Of a stretch of DNA of 34,162 nucleotides, positions 22,811-32,816 are shown piece after piece. How positions within the stretch are numbered: the stretch's first letter is position 1; each line of letters opens with the position of its first letter. Origin of the DNA: Novosphingobium sp. PC22D (GTDB lineage Bacteria; Pseudomonadota; Alphaproteobacteria; Sphingomonadales; Sphingomonadaceae); contig NZ_MWMO01000027.1 in NCBI RefSeq assembly GCF_002556635.1, forward strand, positions 1 to 34,162, read 5' to 3'. The notes below the pieces were generated by a model, which had not been told where the DNA came from, searched no databases, and was given only the letters and a program-made list of their open reading frames with translations. Both the position numbers and the translations under genes were made by a program.

Positions 22811-23481
22811 CCCGTCGGGTCCGCGACGGTGGCGCGGCGGCAGAATTGCCAGATCGCCTCGGCGAGCTGCTTGCGCCGCTCGTAATCGGGCAGGCCGCCC
22901 TCTTCCGCGAGAAGTTCGACGTGCACCGTCGTCGCGACGAGATTGTAGACGAGCTTGCTGTGGACCTGCGGGTCACAGTCGCGAAACTGTCCCGAGGCTA
23001 TTCCCTGCTCAACCTGCCACGCGATGATGTCGAGCAGCGGGCGCAGCGCGGCCTGCAAGTCGGCGGGGCGGGATTCGGCGAGCCGCAAATGCTCGCGGCT
23101 GAGCGCGGCGCTGCGGCGGTTGTGCCCCGATCCGATGTCGGGCTCGAAGCCGAGCTGGCCGAGCACGATTCCGATCACGATGCGCCGCAGCCCCTCCGTG
23201 GCGTCGGGCGCCTCGCGCGCCAGCGCGCCGAACTGTTCGCCCGCGTTGCGCAGGGTTTCCGCGAAGACCGCCAGGACGAGATCGTCCTTGCCCTGGAAGC
23301 GCTCGTAGAACGCCCGGCGGGCCAGACCCGTGCGTGCGAGCACGGCGCGGATCGTCAGTCCTTCGAGTCCGTCTTCGGCCAGTAGCTCGTTCGCCGCCGC
23401 GCATATCATCGCGGTCCGATCCGTCGCGCCCTGCGCTGCCGAGGAAGGCGCTGTGTCGCTGAGGAAATCTCCGGTGGACAT
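22807..23481 (-). CDS. TetR family transcriptional regulator
   Basis: A 224-residue regulator with an N-terminal TetR helix-turn-helix at about residues 20-67 (AANELLAEDGLEGLTIRAVLAR, then GLARRAFYERFQGKDDLVLAVF) and a helical ligand-binding domain behind it. The C-terminal half, with EHLRLAESRPADLQAALRPLLDIIAWQVEQG, resembles TetR proteins of lipid and xenobiotic metabolism, but the ligand is unknown. The ATG at 23481 has GGATCAGG just upstream. It is divergent from the L-2-hydroxyglutarate-oxidase-like gene across 120 bp and may control that gene and the following aldehyde dehydrogenase and SDR genes. I found no clear palindrome in that region. Confidence 0.9.
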   Translation of the reverse strand: MSTGDFLSDTAPSSAAQGATDRTAMICAAANELLAEDGLEGLTIRAVLARTGLARRAFYERFQGKDDLVLAVFAETLRNAGEQFGALAREAPDATEGLRRIVIGIVLGQLGFEPDIGSGHNRRSAALSREHLRLAESRPADLQAALRPLLDIIAWQVEQGIASGQFRDCDPQVHSKLVYNLVATTVHVELLAEEGGLPDYERRKQLAEAIWQFCRRATVADPTG

Positions 23482-23601
23482 CCTGATCCGCTAAACGCAA
23501 GCGCACGCCGGGTCCAGCGTCATCATGGGCAGCTCCGCAAGGCGACGATCGGCCCGATCTTGGCTCTTGCGCGCGGCGCGCCGCGAGGCCATCGCTGCGA
23601 C

Positions 23602-24699
23602 ATGGATCGTGTCGATGCCATCGTTGCCGGCGCGGGGGTGGTCGGCCTCGCCGTGGCGCGCGCGCTGGCGCGGCGCGGGCGCGAAGTGCTGATCCTCGAA
23701 CGCGAGGAACAGTTCGGCACGATCACCTCCTCGCGCAATTCCGAAGTCATTCACGCCGGATTCTACTATCCCCCCGGCTCGCTCAAGGAGCGGCTTTGCA
23801 TCGAGGGGCGCGAACGCCTCTACGCCTATTGCGCGGCGCACGGCATCGCCCATCGCCGCTGCGGCAAGCTGGTCGCCGCCTTCGCGGGCGACGACGTCGC
23901 CGACCTGCGGGCGCTGTTCGACAAGGGCGGCGCGATCGGAGTCGAGCTCGAATGGCTCGACGGGGCGCGGGCCTCCGCGCTCGAACCGGCGATCCGCTGC
24001 GAGGCCGCGATCCACTCGCCTTCGACCGGCATCCTCGATTCGCACGGCCTGATGCTCTCGCTGCTCGGCGAGGCGGAGGATCGCGGCGCGGTGCTCGCGC
24101 GCGAGACCGCCGCGCATGCGGTGACCCTTCGCGACGGCCGCTGGGCGGTCGAGGCGGGCGGGATCGAAGTGGCCTGCGATATCTTCGTCAATGCCTGCGG
24201 TCTCGGCGCGCAGGCGCTGGCGGCGCGCATCGAACCGCTCGATGCCGCGCTGGTCCCACCGCTCCACTACGCCAAGGGCAGCTATTTCGCCTACCAGGGC
24301 AAGGTGCCGTTCTCGCGGCTCGTCTATCCGCTGCCGGTGCCGGGCAGCCTCGGCACGCACCTGGCGCTCGACCTCGCCGGACAAGCGCGGTTCGGACCAG
24401 ACATCGAGTGGGTGCCCGCGATCGACTATCACGTCGACCCCGCCCGCCACGCCGCCTTCGCGCAATCGGCGCGGCGGATCTGGCCCGCGCTCGATCCTGA
24501 GAAGCTGGTGCCCGCCTACGCCGGGGTGCGGCCCAAACTGGTCGGACCAGGCGAGCCGCTTGGCGATTTCGTATTGCAGGGCGAGGCCGATCACGGCCTG
24601 CCCGGGCTGATGAACCTGTTCGGCATCGAATCCCCCGGCCTCACGTCCTCGCTGGCGATCGCCGAGGAAGTATGCCGGCGGCTCGGGCTCGCGTCCTGA
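23602..24699 (+). CDS. FAD-dependent oxidoreductase, L-2-hydroxyglutarate oxidase/dehydrogenase-like
   Basis: A 365-residue DAO-fold flavoprotein. The FAD motif is VAGAGVVGLAVARALARRG (residues 8-26). The hallmark of the LhgO/L2HGDH group follows: SRNSEVIHAGFYYPPGSLK, then LC-x-x-GR. The C terminus includes YAGVRPKLVGPG and LFGIESPGLTSSLAIAE. Such enzymes oxidise L-2-hydroxyglutarate to 2-oxoglutarate and repair a metabolic by-product; related proteins oxidise other 2-hydroxy acids. The ATG at 23602 gives the tightest N terminus; a TTG at 23560 adds 14 unlikely residues. It is the first gene of a same-strand group with an aldehyde dehydrogenase and an SDR, although 187 bp separate it from the former. 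Confidence 0.87.
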   Translation: MDRVDAIVAGAGVVGLAVARALARRGREVLILEREEQFGTITSSRNSEVIHAGFYYPPGSLKERLCIEGRERLYAYCAAHGIAHRRCGKLVAAFAGDDVADLRALFDKGGAIGVELEWLDGARASALEPAIRCEAAIHSPSTGILDSHGLMLSLLGEAEDRGAVLARETAAHAVTLRDGRWAVEAGGIEVACDIFVNACGLGAQALAARIEPLDAALVPPLHYAKGSYFAYQGKVPFSRLVYPLPVPGSLGTHLALDLAGQARFGPDIEWVPAIDYHVDPARHAAFAQSARRIWPALDPEKLVPAYAGVRPKLVGPGEPLGDFVLQGEADHGLPGLMNLFGIESPGLTSSLAIAEEVCRRLGLAS

Positions 24700-24886
24700 T
24701 CCCCGGAGCGATTCGCGCTGTGTCACCCGGCAGCGCGGGAAGGCCATCCCCCGTTGTCCGTTTGGTGATCAAAACCGCGCTTTCCGGCTGGGCACGAGCG
24801 CGCCGTGCGCTAGCCTGGCCCGAGACCATGCGATCGACACCCGACGCCTGTCTCATCGCCGCAATCCAGACCGAGGCAGCCTGCCC

Positions 24887-26329
24887 ATGACCACCGAAAC
24901 CGCCGCTGCCTGGATCGAGCGCGAAAATCCCGCCCGGCCCAACGAATGCGTCGGACGCATCGCCAAGGACGATGCGGAGCAGGTCGCCGCCCGCGTCGCC
25001 AGCGCGGCTCGCGCCCAATGCGGATGGGCGAAGCTCCCGCTCGAGGCGCGCGCCGCGATGCTGCGCGAGGCGGTGGCGGGCGTGACCGACTTCGAAGGTC
25101 TCGGGGCGACCATGGCCCGCGAGATGGGCAAGCCCGTCGGCGAAAGCGCGGGCGAGGTCCGTTTCGCGACGATCCTGTTCGGCGACATGGAGCGCCGGGC
25201 CCTGCGCCTCCTGCCCGATGCCGAGCGCGGCAGCGGCCCCGGCCGGCGGCTGATGCGGCGCAGGCCGGTGGGCGTGATCGGCGCGATCGTGCCGTGGAAC
25301 GCGCCGGTGATCCTTTCGGCGACCAAAGTCGCCCCCGCGCTGCTTTCGGGCAACGCCATCGTCGTGAAGCCCTCCCCGCTCGCGCCGCTGGCGACCACCG
25401 CCTTCCTGCGCACGATCGCCGCGCGCCTGCCCGACGGCCTGCTCAGCGTGGTCAACGGCGACGCGGAGACCGGAAACGCGCTGATCGAGGCGCCCGAAAT
25501 CGGCAAGATCGCCTTCACCGGCGGCACCACGGTCGGCCGCGCGGTGCTGGCCAGGGCCGCGAGCCGCTTCGTGCCGTGCATCATGGAGCTGGGCAGCAAC
25601 GATCCGCTGATCGTGCTCGACGACTGCGACCTCGCGCCAGAACGCCTCGAAGGCATGATCTGGGGCAGCCTGCTCAACGCCGGGCAGGTTTGCATGGCGG
25701 CGAAGCGCATCTTCGTCCACGAAACGATCATGGCGCGCTTCCTCGAGGCCTATGTCGAGACCGCGCGCAGGGTGCTGAAGATGGGCGACCCGCTCGAAGC
25801 CGGGGTCAATCTGGGCCCGCTCGTCACCGCCAAGGCGCGCGACGCGGTGGAGACGCTGGCCGCCGAGGCCGTGGCGGCGGGTGGCAGGACCATCGACCTG
25901 CTTGCCGAGGGCGCCGCCGGAGCGCTCGAGACCAACGGTTATTTCGCGATGCCCCGGCTCGTCACCGGGCTCGACGCGGAGGCCCGTCTCGTGCGCGAGG
26001 AGCAGTTCGGCCCGGTGTTCCCGGTGCTGAGCTGGCGCGACGAGGACGAGGTCGTGGCCATGGCTGACGCCGCGCCTTGCCTCACCGCCTCGGTCTGGTC
26101 GGCCGATGCCGACCGCGCCTGGGCGCTCGCTTCGCGGCTGGAAGCCGGGCTGAGCATGATCAACGCGCACAACCGCGGCGGCCTCTCGCTCGACCTGCCC
26201 TTCGGTGGCTCGGGCGAAGCGGGCTTCGGGCGCGAGTATGCCGACGAGGGCTTGCTCGAATACTCGATCCCGAAAGGCTTGCATCAGCCCGCCGGGGCGG
26301 GCGGCGGCCGCTATCCGGGGCAGCGCTGA
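24887..26329 (+). CDS. NAD(P)-dependent aldehyde dehydrogenase
   Basis: A 480-residue aldehyde dehydrogenase of succinate-semialdehyde or benzaldehyde dehydrogenase length. The cofactor region has VIGAIVPWNAPV and FTGGTTVGRAVL. The general base is Glu234 in MELGSND, and the nucleophile is Cys269 in NAGQVCMAAKR, at the normal 35-residue spacing. The base motif reads ELGSND instead of the usual ELGGK or ELGGND. Family members oxidise aldehydes to acids; the substrate cannot be told. A 187-bp gap with no recognised site precedes it, and an SDR gene follows at 46 bp, so an alcohol, then aldehyde, then acid route by the pair is plausible. Confidence 0.92.
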   Translation: MTTETAAAWIERENPARPNECVGRIAKDDAEQVAARVASAARAQCGWAKLPLEARAAMLREAVAGVTDFEGLGATMAREMGKPVGESAGEVRFATILFGDMERRALRLLPDAERGSGPGRRLMRRRPVGVIGAIVPWNAPVILSATKVAPALLSGNAIVVKPSPLAPLATTAFLRTIAARLPDGLLSVVNGDAETGNALIEAPEIGKIAFTGGTTVGRAVLARAASRFVPCIMELGSNDPLIVLDDCDLAPERLEGMIWGSLLNAGQVCMAAKRIFVHETIMARFLEAYVETARRVLKMGDPLEAGVNLGPLVTAKARDAVETLAAEAVAAGGRTIDLLAEGAAGALETNGYFAMPRLVTGLDAEARLVREEQFGPVFPVLSWRDEDEVVAMADAAPCLTASVWSADADRAWALASRLEAGLSMINAHNRGGLSLDLPFGGSGEAGFGREYADEGLLEYSIPKGLHQPAGAGGGRYPGQR

Positions 26330-26375
26330 TGCCGCACGCCGCCGCACGTCCCGTCGCATCACGCGAAACCGCGCG

Positions 26376-27134
26376 ATGAGCGCAGGCCGCTTCACAGCGA
26401 TGACCGTGATCGTCACCGGCGCGGCGGGCGGGTTGGGCTCGGCCATCGTCGAGGCCTTCGCCGCCGAAGGTGCCCGGGTTCTGGCGACCGACATCTCCTA
26501 TCCTGATGCATCGGAAGCCGACGGCGAGAGCATCGTGCGCCGCCGCCTCGACGTAACCGACGAGCACGACTGGATCGCGCTGATGGACGCCTGCGAGGAA
26601 GAGTTCGGCGCGCCCGACGTGCTCGTCAACAACGCGGGGATATACCGTCCGAACATCGCTTTCGAGGACATGCCGATCGATCTGTGGCGTCGGCACTTCG
26701 CGGTCAATTCCGACGGCACGTTCCTTGGCTGCAAGCATGCGATCCGGCGCATGAAGCCGCGCGGGCGCGGCGCGATCGTCAACATGGGCTCGGGCATGTC
26801 GATCAAGTCCAACCCCTCCGGCGCGGCCTATTGCGGTTCCAAGGCCGCCGTCCTGATGACGACCCGCACCGCCGCCGGCGCGGCGGGCCCGTACGGCATC
26901 CGCGTCAACGCCGTGCTGCCGGGCGCGGTGCCCACCGCGATGCTGATGGGCAACAAGCTCGAGGACGATACCGACGCGAGCCTCGTCGCGCGACTGGAGG
27001 CCCACAGCGCGCTCGGCCGCCTCGCGACCGCAGAAGACATCGCGCGCGGGGTGCTGTTCCTCGCGGCGCCCGAAAGCGCGGCGATCACCGGCGTCTACCT
27101 ACCCATCGACGGGGGCAACATGCCCGGCGCCTAG
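26376..27134 (+). CDS. Short-chain dehydrogenase/reductase (classical SDR)
   Basis: A 252-residue classical SDR. The cofactor motif is TGAAGGLG (14-21), NNAG lies at 85-88, Asn111 is present, and the catalytic residues are Ser139 with Tyr152 and Lys156 in YCGSK. An Asp after the second strand (ATDIS, Asp39) favours NAD over NADP. The C-terminal ITGVYLPIDGG is typical. It probably oxidises a secondary alcohol or reduces a ketone. The ATG at 26376 gives the standard short N terminus; the open frame upstream overlaps the aldehyde dehydrogenase and is an artefact. It is the last gene of this group; the inverted repeat at 27347 lies about 210 bp after its stop. Confidence 0.93.
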   Translation: MSAGRFTAMTVIVTGAAGGLGSAIVEAFAAEGARVLATDISYPDASEADGESIVRRRLDVTDEHDWIALMDACEEEFGAPDVLVNNAGIYRPNIAFEDMPIDLWRRHFAVNSDGTFLGCKHAIRRMKPRGRGAIVNMGSGMSIKSNPSGAAYCGSKAAVLMTTRTAAGAAGPYGIRVNAVLPGAVPTAMLMGNKLEDDTDASLVARLEAHSALGRLATAEDIARGVLFLAAPESAAITGVYLPIDGGNMPGA

Positions 27135-27517
27135 GTTGTTTGGACAATCGCTGCCTTGACGAACCACCGCTGGGACGAGCCTTGGAAAACAGTCCGGATG
27201 GCACGAAGGGCGTAGGCAGCGGTCAGGCCGCCAGCACCTCCGCCCGTTGGCATGAGTTCGGCCAGGTGTCCGCTTTCGGCAAACTGCTTGCGAGCCTGGA
27301 ACGTCGCGATGGTCGGGGTGAGCGGAAGCCCGGCCAGCACCTCGCCCGCTCAGCCTGAGCTTGTCGAAGGCCACGCGCGAAGGCCTTCGACAAGCTCAGG
27401 CTGAGCGGAATTGGGGATGTGCCCCGACTGCTTTGTCGTCGAGTCCGGACGGTCCGCTTTAGGATGAAGACCCTTGAGACCGGACGCCGTTCGAGCCGGT
27501 GGAGTTCGTCCACGCAG
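27135..27517. other. 383-bp intergenic region between convergent genes
   Basis: It contains the long inverted repeat at 27347-27409 and otherwise no gene I can support. Short open frames cover 27135-27346 on the minus strand, but their translations match nothing I know, lack a ribosome-binding site and could be remnants. Confidence 0.45.
27347..27409. repeat. Perfect 27-bp inverted repeat, REP-like
   Basis: Arms at 27347-27373 and 27383-27409 are exact complements around a 9-bp loop. The core CCTTCGACAAGCTCAGG is a sequence I recall as a frequent dispersed intergenic repeat in sphingomonads and other proteobacteria. It lies between convergent genes and may act as a bidirectional terminator or mRNA-stabilising stem. 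No transposase is nearby. Confidence 0.88.
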
Positions 27518-28192
27518 CTATAGCGACCAGCCCTCTCCGAAGCTGACCAGTTCGGACGTCAGGCCCGAGACTTCCCAGCTCAGCCGCAACGTCACGTAAT
27601 CGTCGGGATCGACCCAGAGCCGCGCGGGCGGCCAGTCCGGGCCCCATTCCAGCAGGAAATGCTGGGCGGCGAAGCGTCCGGCGGGCACCTCGATCTCCTC
27701 GGGGCCGAGGTACGTCACGCCGATCGTGATCGGCAGCGCGAGCAGCGAGGATTCGCCTTCGATGTCGTACGAGCAGGTGACGCTCGGCACCTCGACGCGC
27801 ACGCCGGGGTTGGCGGTGCCGACACGGATCGCGATCATGCCGTCGCCGACCAGCGGATGCAGCCCGACATAGTCGCGCCGTCCCGGCAAGACCTGGCTGA
27901 CGCGGCCGAGCGCGGCGGTCAACGCTTCGCAGTGCGTTTCCTCGTCGGTGAAGCGATAGGAGGTGGCGCCGACCAGTTCGCCCTTGCGGACCACGCGCAC
28001 CTGCGCCTCGACCGGACGGTGCTCGGCGTCGAGCGTCCAGCTTGCGTCGCGCGTGAGCTGGCCGTTGGCCATGATGCAATAGGCGCGCACGGTGCGGCCA
28101 TTGGGGCGGATGTCGATGTCGAAGCGTTCGCGCCCGCGAACGCCCAGGGCATGGTTGTAGACGATCTCGCCCGCAAGCCGCCGTGCACTCAT
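27518..28192 (-). CDS. Conserved-looking protein of unknown function, possibly DUF3108-like
   Basis: A 224-residue protein without signal peptide or membrane helix, apparently mostly beta-strand. The C-terminal part, EIEVPAGRFAAQHF followed by LWVDPDDYVTLRLSWE, recalls the last strands of DUF3108-type proteins (VPAGxFxxxxL, then WxxPD-x-x-PxR). That likeness is weak and I do not assign a function. The first part has RERFDIDIRPNGRTVRAYC and a central VTCSYDIEG. It is the last gene of a minus-strand operon, 15 bp downstream of the aldehyde dehydrogenase stop, and ends near the 27-bp inverted repeat. A lipid- or substrate-binding accessory role would suit the context but is a guess. Confidence 0.7.
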   Translation of the reverse strand: MSARRLAGEIVYNHALGVRGRERFDIDIRPNGRTVRAYCIMANGQLTRDASWTLDAEHRPVEAQVRVVRKGELVGATSYRFTDEETHCEALTAALGRVSQVLPGRRDYVGLHPLVGDGMIAIRVGTANPGVRVEVPSVTCSYDIEGESSLLALPITIGVTYLGPEEIEVPAGRFAAQHFLLEWGPDWPPARLWVDPDDYVTLRLSWEVSGLTSELVSFGEGWSL

Positions 28193-28207
28193 GTCGCTCT
28201 TCCTGAT

Positions 28208-29749
<1,542 letters not shown>

Positions 29750-29762
29750 TGCCGGTCCGCGC

Positions 29763-30677
29763 TCAGCCGAGCTGGCCGGGGATGTGGTTTTCGTGGTTCT
29801 CGAGATACCAGGCCGCGATTTCCTCGCGCGTGGCCCACCAGACGCCTGGCAGCGACTTGGCGTGCTCGATGAACTCGCGGATCGCGCGGACACGGTGTGC
29901 GCGGCCAGTGACGTGCGGGTGCAGACCGATGTTCATGATGCGGCCCGAACTTGCGCCCTCTTCGTAGAGCACGTCGAGTTCCTCGATCAGCGCGTCGCGG
30001 AACTGGTCGGTGGTGAAGTTCTTGCGCGTGATGAAGGTGAAGTCGTTGATCTCGTTCGAATAGGGCACGGAGACGATCGGTCCGTTCGGGGTGCGGATCA
30101 GATAGGGCTGATCGTCGTTCATAATGTCGCAGTAGAACGTGCAGCCCTGCTCGGCGAGGATGTCGGCGGTCTGCAGCGTCCCGCGCAGCGAGGACGAGAG
30201 CCAGCCTTTCGACTTGCGCCCGGTGAACTTTTCGAACTGCGCGAGGCTGCGCATCACGATCTCGCGCTCCTTGGCGGGATCATGCGCGAAGTTGGTCAGC
30301 AGCTCGCCCTGCTCCCAGTTGTGGGTGAGCAGTTCCCAGCCGCGTTCGAGCACCGCGTCGGTCATCGCCTTGCGGCGCTCGAACGTCACCGCGTTGGTGG
30401 TGCACGACGCCTTGACGCCCAGTTCGTCGAACAAGTCGAACAGCCGCCAGATGCCCACGCGCTGGCCGTATTCGCGCCAGGTGTAGTTGGGAAAATCGGG
30501 CGTATTGCCGGGCAGAATGTCGGGCAGGATCGCCGGACCGCCCGCGTAGTAGGGCTTGTCGGTGTCCTTGGTCAGGTCCCAGGTTTCGAGGTTGAACGTG
30601 ATGAGCAGCGCGACCCGCGCCCCGCCCGGCCACTTGAGCGGCTGGCGTTGCGGCATCGGGACATAGTCGTATTCCAT
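29763..30677 (-). CDS. Polysaccharide-deacetylase-fold hydrolase of the PuuE/cyclic-imidase type
   Basis: A 304-residue NodB-homology (CE4-fold) protein without a signal peptide, so it is cytosolic, unlike true polysaccharide deacetylases. The N-terminal motif reads FNLETWD instead of the TFDDG metal motif. THNWEQGELL holds His119, and GLHPHVTGRAHR (251-262) matches the LHPxxxGRxxR end of PuuE allantoinases and cyclic imide hydrolases. Such proteins open cyclic ureides or imides. The operon places it between an Asp/Glu-racemase-fold enzyme and an aldehyde dehydrogenase, which fits breakdown of a cyclic amide or imide, though the family also acts on other amides. The ATG at 30677 has GGAG about 10 bp upstream. 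Confidence 0.87.
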   Translation of the reverse strand: MEYDYVPMPQRQPLKWPGGARVALLITFNLETWDLTKDTDKPYYAGGPAILPDILPGNTPDFPNYTWREYGQRVGIWRLFDLFDELGVKASCTTNAVTFERRKAMTDAVLERGWELLTHNWEQGELLTNFAHDPAKEREIVMRSLAQFEKFTGRKSKGWLSSSLRGTLQTADILAEQGCTFYCDIMNDDQPYLIRTPNGPIVSVPYSNEINDFTFITRKNFTTDQFRDALIEELDVLYEEGASSGRIMNIGLHPHVTGRAHRVRAIREFIEHAKSLPGVWWATREEIAAWYLENHENHIPGQLG

Positions 30678-30725
30678 CTTGTGAGACTCCGTGAAGTTCG
30701 CGTCGGGGGGCGCGAGAAAGGTTCG

Positions 30726-31472
30726 TCAGAAATCGGCGAGCAGGCGGCCGAAGCCTTCCTTCCGGTCGGCGATTCCCATGCTGCGCAGCGCATGCCAGTA
30801 GGTTGCTGTATTGATGGCGATGACCGGCTTTTCCAGCCAGAATTCGGCGATCGCCGCAACCTGCGCAAAGGCGAGGTTCGTCCCGCACTGGATCACGGCG
30901 TCCGCACCGTCGGCCACTTCCTCGGCGGCGCGCTTGAGCGTGCGCGGGCTTTCGTGGGCGATCTTCATCGGCGAGGGGCAGCGCAGGCCCTTGATCGCGG
31001 TTACCTCGTAGCCCTGGTCCTCGAAGAAGCGGCGCACGTTCGCGTCGCCGACCGGCATGTAGGGGGTGACGATGCCCAGCTTCCTGATGCCGCCGTAGGC
31101 CCTGATCGCGGCATCGACCGCGGTCGAACCCATGATCACCGGCACGCCGCCGGTGCGTTCGAGCACCCGCCCGTGCAACCGCTCGGCCCCGTCCGCGCCG
31201 TCCCAGAAGGTCTCGGCCGACATGCCCATGATCAGGCAGCCCGGCTCCATCGACAAGGCGACGTCGATCGAATCCATCGTCGCCTCGCGGATGTTGTCGA
31301 GCATCACCATGAAGCTTTCGTCGGAATCGACCTCGGTATCCGGAATCGCGATGCGGGCGAAGTGATTGGTGACGCCGCGCGGGCGCATGTCGTCGTATTC
31401 GGGCTGCACGCTGGTGTTGGTCGAAGGCGCCACGACGGCGAACTTCATCCGGTATCCAAGCGAATCGGTCAT
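30726..31472 (-). CDS. Asp/Glu-racemase-superfamily enzyme (maleate isomerase/arylmalonate decarboxylase group)
   Basis: A 248-residue protein of the maleate cis-trans isomerase/AMDase group. The N-terminal motif is VAPSTNTSVQPEYDDMRP. The second catalytic cysteine is Cys196 in IQCGTNLAF. At the first catalytic position (CTS in maleate isomerases) the sequence is MGMSAETFWDG, with Met84 and Ser85 and no Cys. A single Cys on the C-terminal side is the arrangement of arylmalonate decarboxylase, so decarboxylation or a one-base chemistry is more likely than maleate isomerisation; this is inference. It is the first gene of the minus-strand operon and divergent from the flavin monooxygenase. GTGGGG lies upstream of the ATG at 31472. 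Confidence 0.86.
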   Translation of the reverse strand: MTDSLGYRMKFAVVAPSTNTSVQPEYDDMRPRGVTNHFARIAIPDTEVDSDESFMVMLDNIREATMDSIDVALSMEPGCLIMGMSAETFWDGADGAERLHGRVLERTGGVPVIMGSTAVDAAIRAYGGIRKLGIVTPYMPVGDANVRRFFEDQGYEVTAIKGLRCPSPMKIAHESPRTLKRAAEEVADGADAVIQCGTNLAFAQVAAIAEFWLEKPVIAINTATYWHALRSMGIADRKEGFGRLLADF

Positions 31473-31652
31473 CGGTCATCCCCACACAGGATCGGTCTGC
31501 CCGGCCCCTGTCCGCGCGAGCGCTCGGGACTTGCGGCCCTTTCTCGGTAGCCGGGCGGCGGCGGGCAAGGGGACAGGCCCCGGATTGATCACCTGTCGGC
31601 CACTCGGTGTCCGGCGCTGGCCGCGAGCCGCGCCGGAGGGAAGGTAGGCGCG

Positions 31653-32816
31653 GTGAAAGACTATCTCGTCATTGGCGCCGGCATCGCCGGGCTGTCGCTG
31701 GCCCTGGGCCTTGCCAACCGCGGCAGGCAGGTGATCGTGTGCGAGCGCTCGCCTTCGATCGAGCCGGTCGGCGCGGGCCTCACGCTATCGGCCAGCGCGC
31801 GCGCCGGGCTCGCCCATCTCGGCCTCGGCGATGACATCGACCGGCTGGCCGAACCGCCCGATCCGGCGGTGGTGCTCGACTGGAACACGGGAAAGCCGCT
31901 GACCACGCGCGCGACGGCCAAGCACTTGTGGGAGACGCGGCGCATGTCGCGGGCGGACCTGCAATCGCTGTTGCTCGCCCGCCTGGAGGCGACGGGCCTT
32001 GCCGAACTGCGGCTCGGCAAGGCGCTTGCCGGGATCGAAATAGGTGCCGAGGGCGCCGTCGCCCGCTTCGAGGACGGCAGCGCGATCGCCGCCGCCATGC
32101 TGTTCGGAGCCGACGGCGCGCGTTCGAGCGTGCGCGCCAGCCTGTTCGGCGACGGCTCGCCCGCCTTTTCGGGCCGCGTCGCCTGGCGCTTCGTGCTCGA
32201 TCACGGCGAGGCGGCGCCGCTGATGCAGGGCTTCGGCGCGACGATCACCTCGGGACCCGATGACAGTCTGACCGCCTATACGATGAGCCAGGGAACGCAG
32301 GTGAACTGCGTCGCCATAACCCGCTCGCATGAATGGGCCGCCGAGGGCTGGAGCGAGCGGGGCGATCCGGCCGAACTGGCCGCGAACTTCGCCGGCAGCC
32401 ATGCCGACGCGCGGGCGATGATCGCGCAGGCGGCGAAACGCCCGCTCTACCGCTGGGGACTGTTCGACCGTCCGGTGGCGCCGCTCTGGGCCAAGGGGCG
32501 CGCCGTGCTGATCGGCGATTCGGCGCATCCCGTGGTGCCCTTCCTCGCTTTCGGGGCGGGCCTTGCGATCGAGGACGCGGTCGTACTCGACCGCGCGCTG
32601 GCCGCGCACGACGATCCCGACACGGCGATCCGGGCCTATCAGGCGGTGCGCATCCCGCGCGCGCGGCAAATCCAGGAAGCCTCGCGCGCGCAGGCGCTCG
32701 CTTTCGACCGGGCCGGGCAATGGGACGAAAAAGCGCCGCCGCCGTTTCTCGATCCGGCCATCCACGAATACGATCCCGTTACCATCCCCTTCGCAACGGA
32801 TACCCACGCGCGATGA
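31653..32816 (+). CDS. FAD-dependent aromatic monooxygenase (UbiH/salicylate hydroxylase type)
   Basis: A 387-residue class A flavin monooxygenase. It has the GxGxxG motif IGAGIAGLSLALGLANRG (7-24), the DG motif GADGARSSVR (Asp154-Gly155) and the GD motif LIGDSAHPVVPFLAFGAGLAIEDA (287-310). These bind FAD and NADPH for hydroxylation of an aromatic or enol-like ring. In relatives the GD loop usually reads PxxGQGANQA, and FGAGLA here is a modest deviation. The start is GTG at 31653, with GGAGGGAAGG upstream. The stop overlaps the VOC gene by four bases (ATGA). It is divergent from the racemase-fold operon; the 180-bp region between them should hold both promoters, but I see no convincing operator there. 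Confidence 0.91.
   Translation: MKDYLVIGAGIAGLSLALGLANRGRQVIVCERSPSIEPVGAGLTLSASARAGLAHLGLGDDIDRLAEPPDPAVVLDWNTGKPLTTRATAKHLWETRRMSRADLQSLLLARLEATGLAELRLGKALAGIEIGAEGAVARFEDGSAIAAAMLFGADGARSSVRASLFGDGSPAFSGRVAWRFVLDHGEAAPLMQGFGATITSGPDDSLTAYTMSQGTQVNCVAITRSHEWAAEGWSERGDPAELAANFAGSHADARAMIAQAAKRPLYRWGLFDRPVAPLWAKGRAVLIGDSAHPVVPFLAFGAGLAIEDAVVLDRALAAHDDPDTAIRAYQAVRIPRARQIQEASRAQALAFDRAGQWDEKAPPPFLDPAIHEYDPVTIPFATDTHAR

Noticed and set aside
27135..27346. Gene remnant or toxin gene on the minus strand
   Set aside because: The translation matches nothing I know, there is no ribosome-binding site, and the frame ends in the dispersed repeat.
31473..31652. IclR-type operator between the two divergent right-hand operons
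   Set aside because: Only short GC-rich inverted repeats (CCTGTCC/GGACAGG) are present; no TTCG-N6-CGAA box, so this region is not placed in the regulon.
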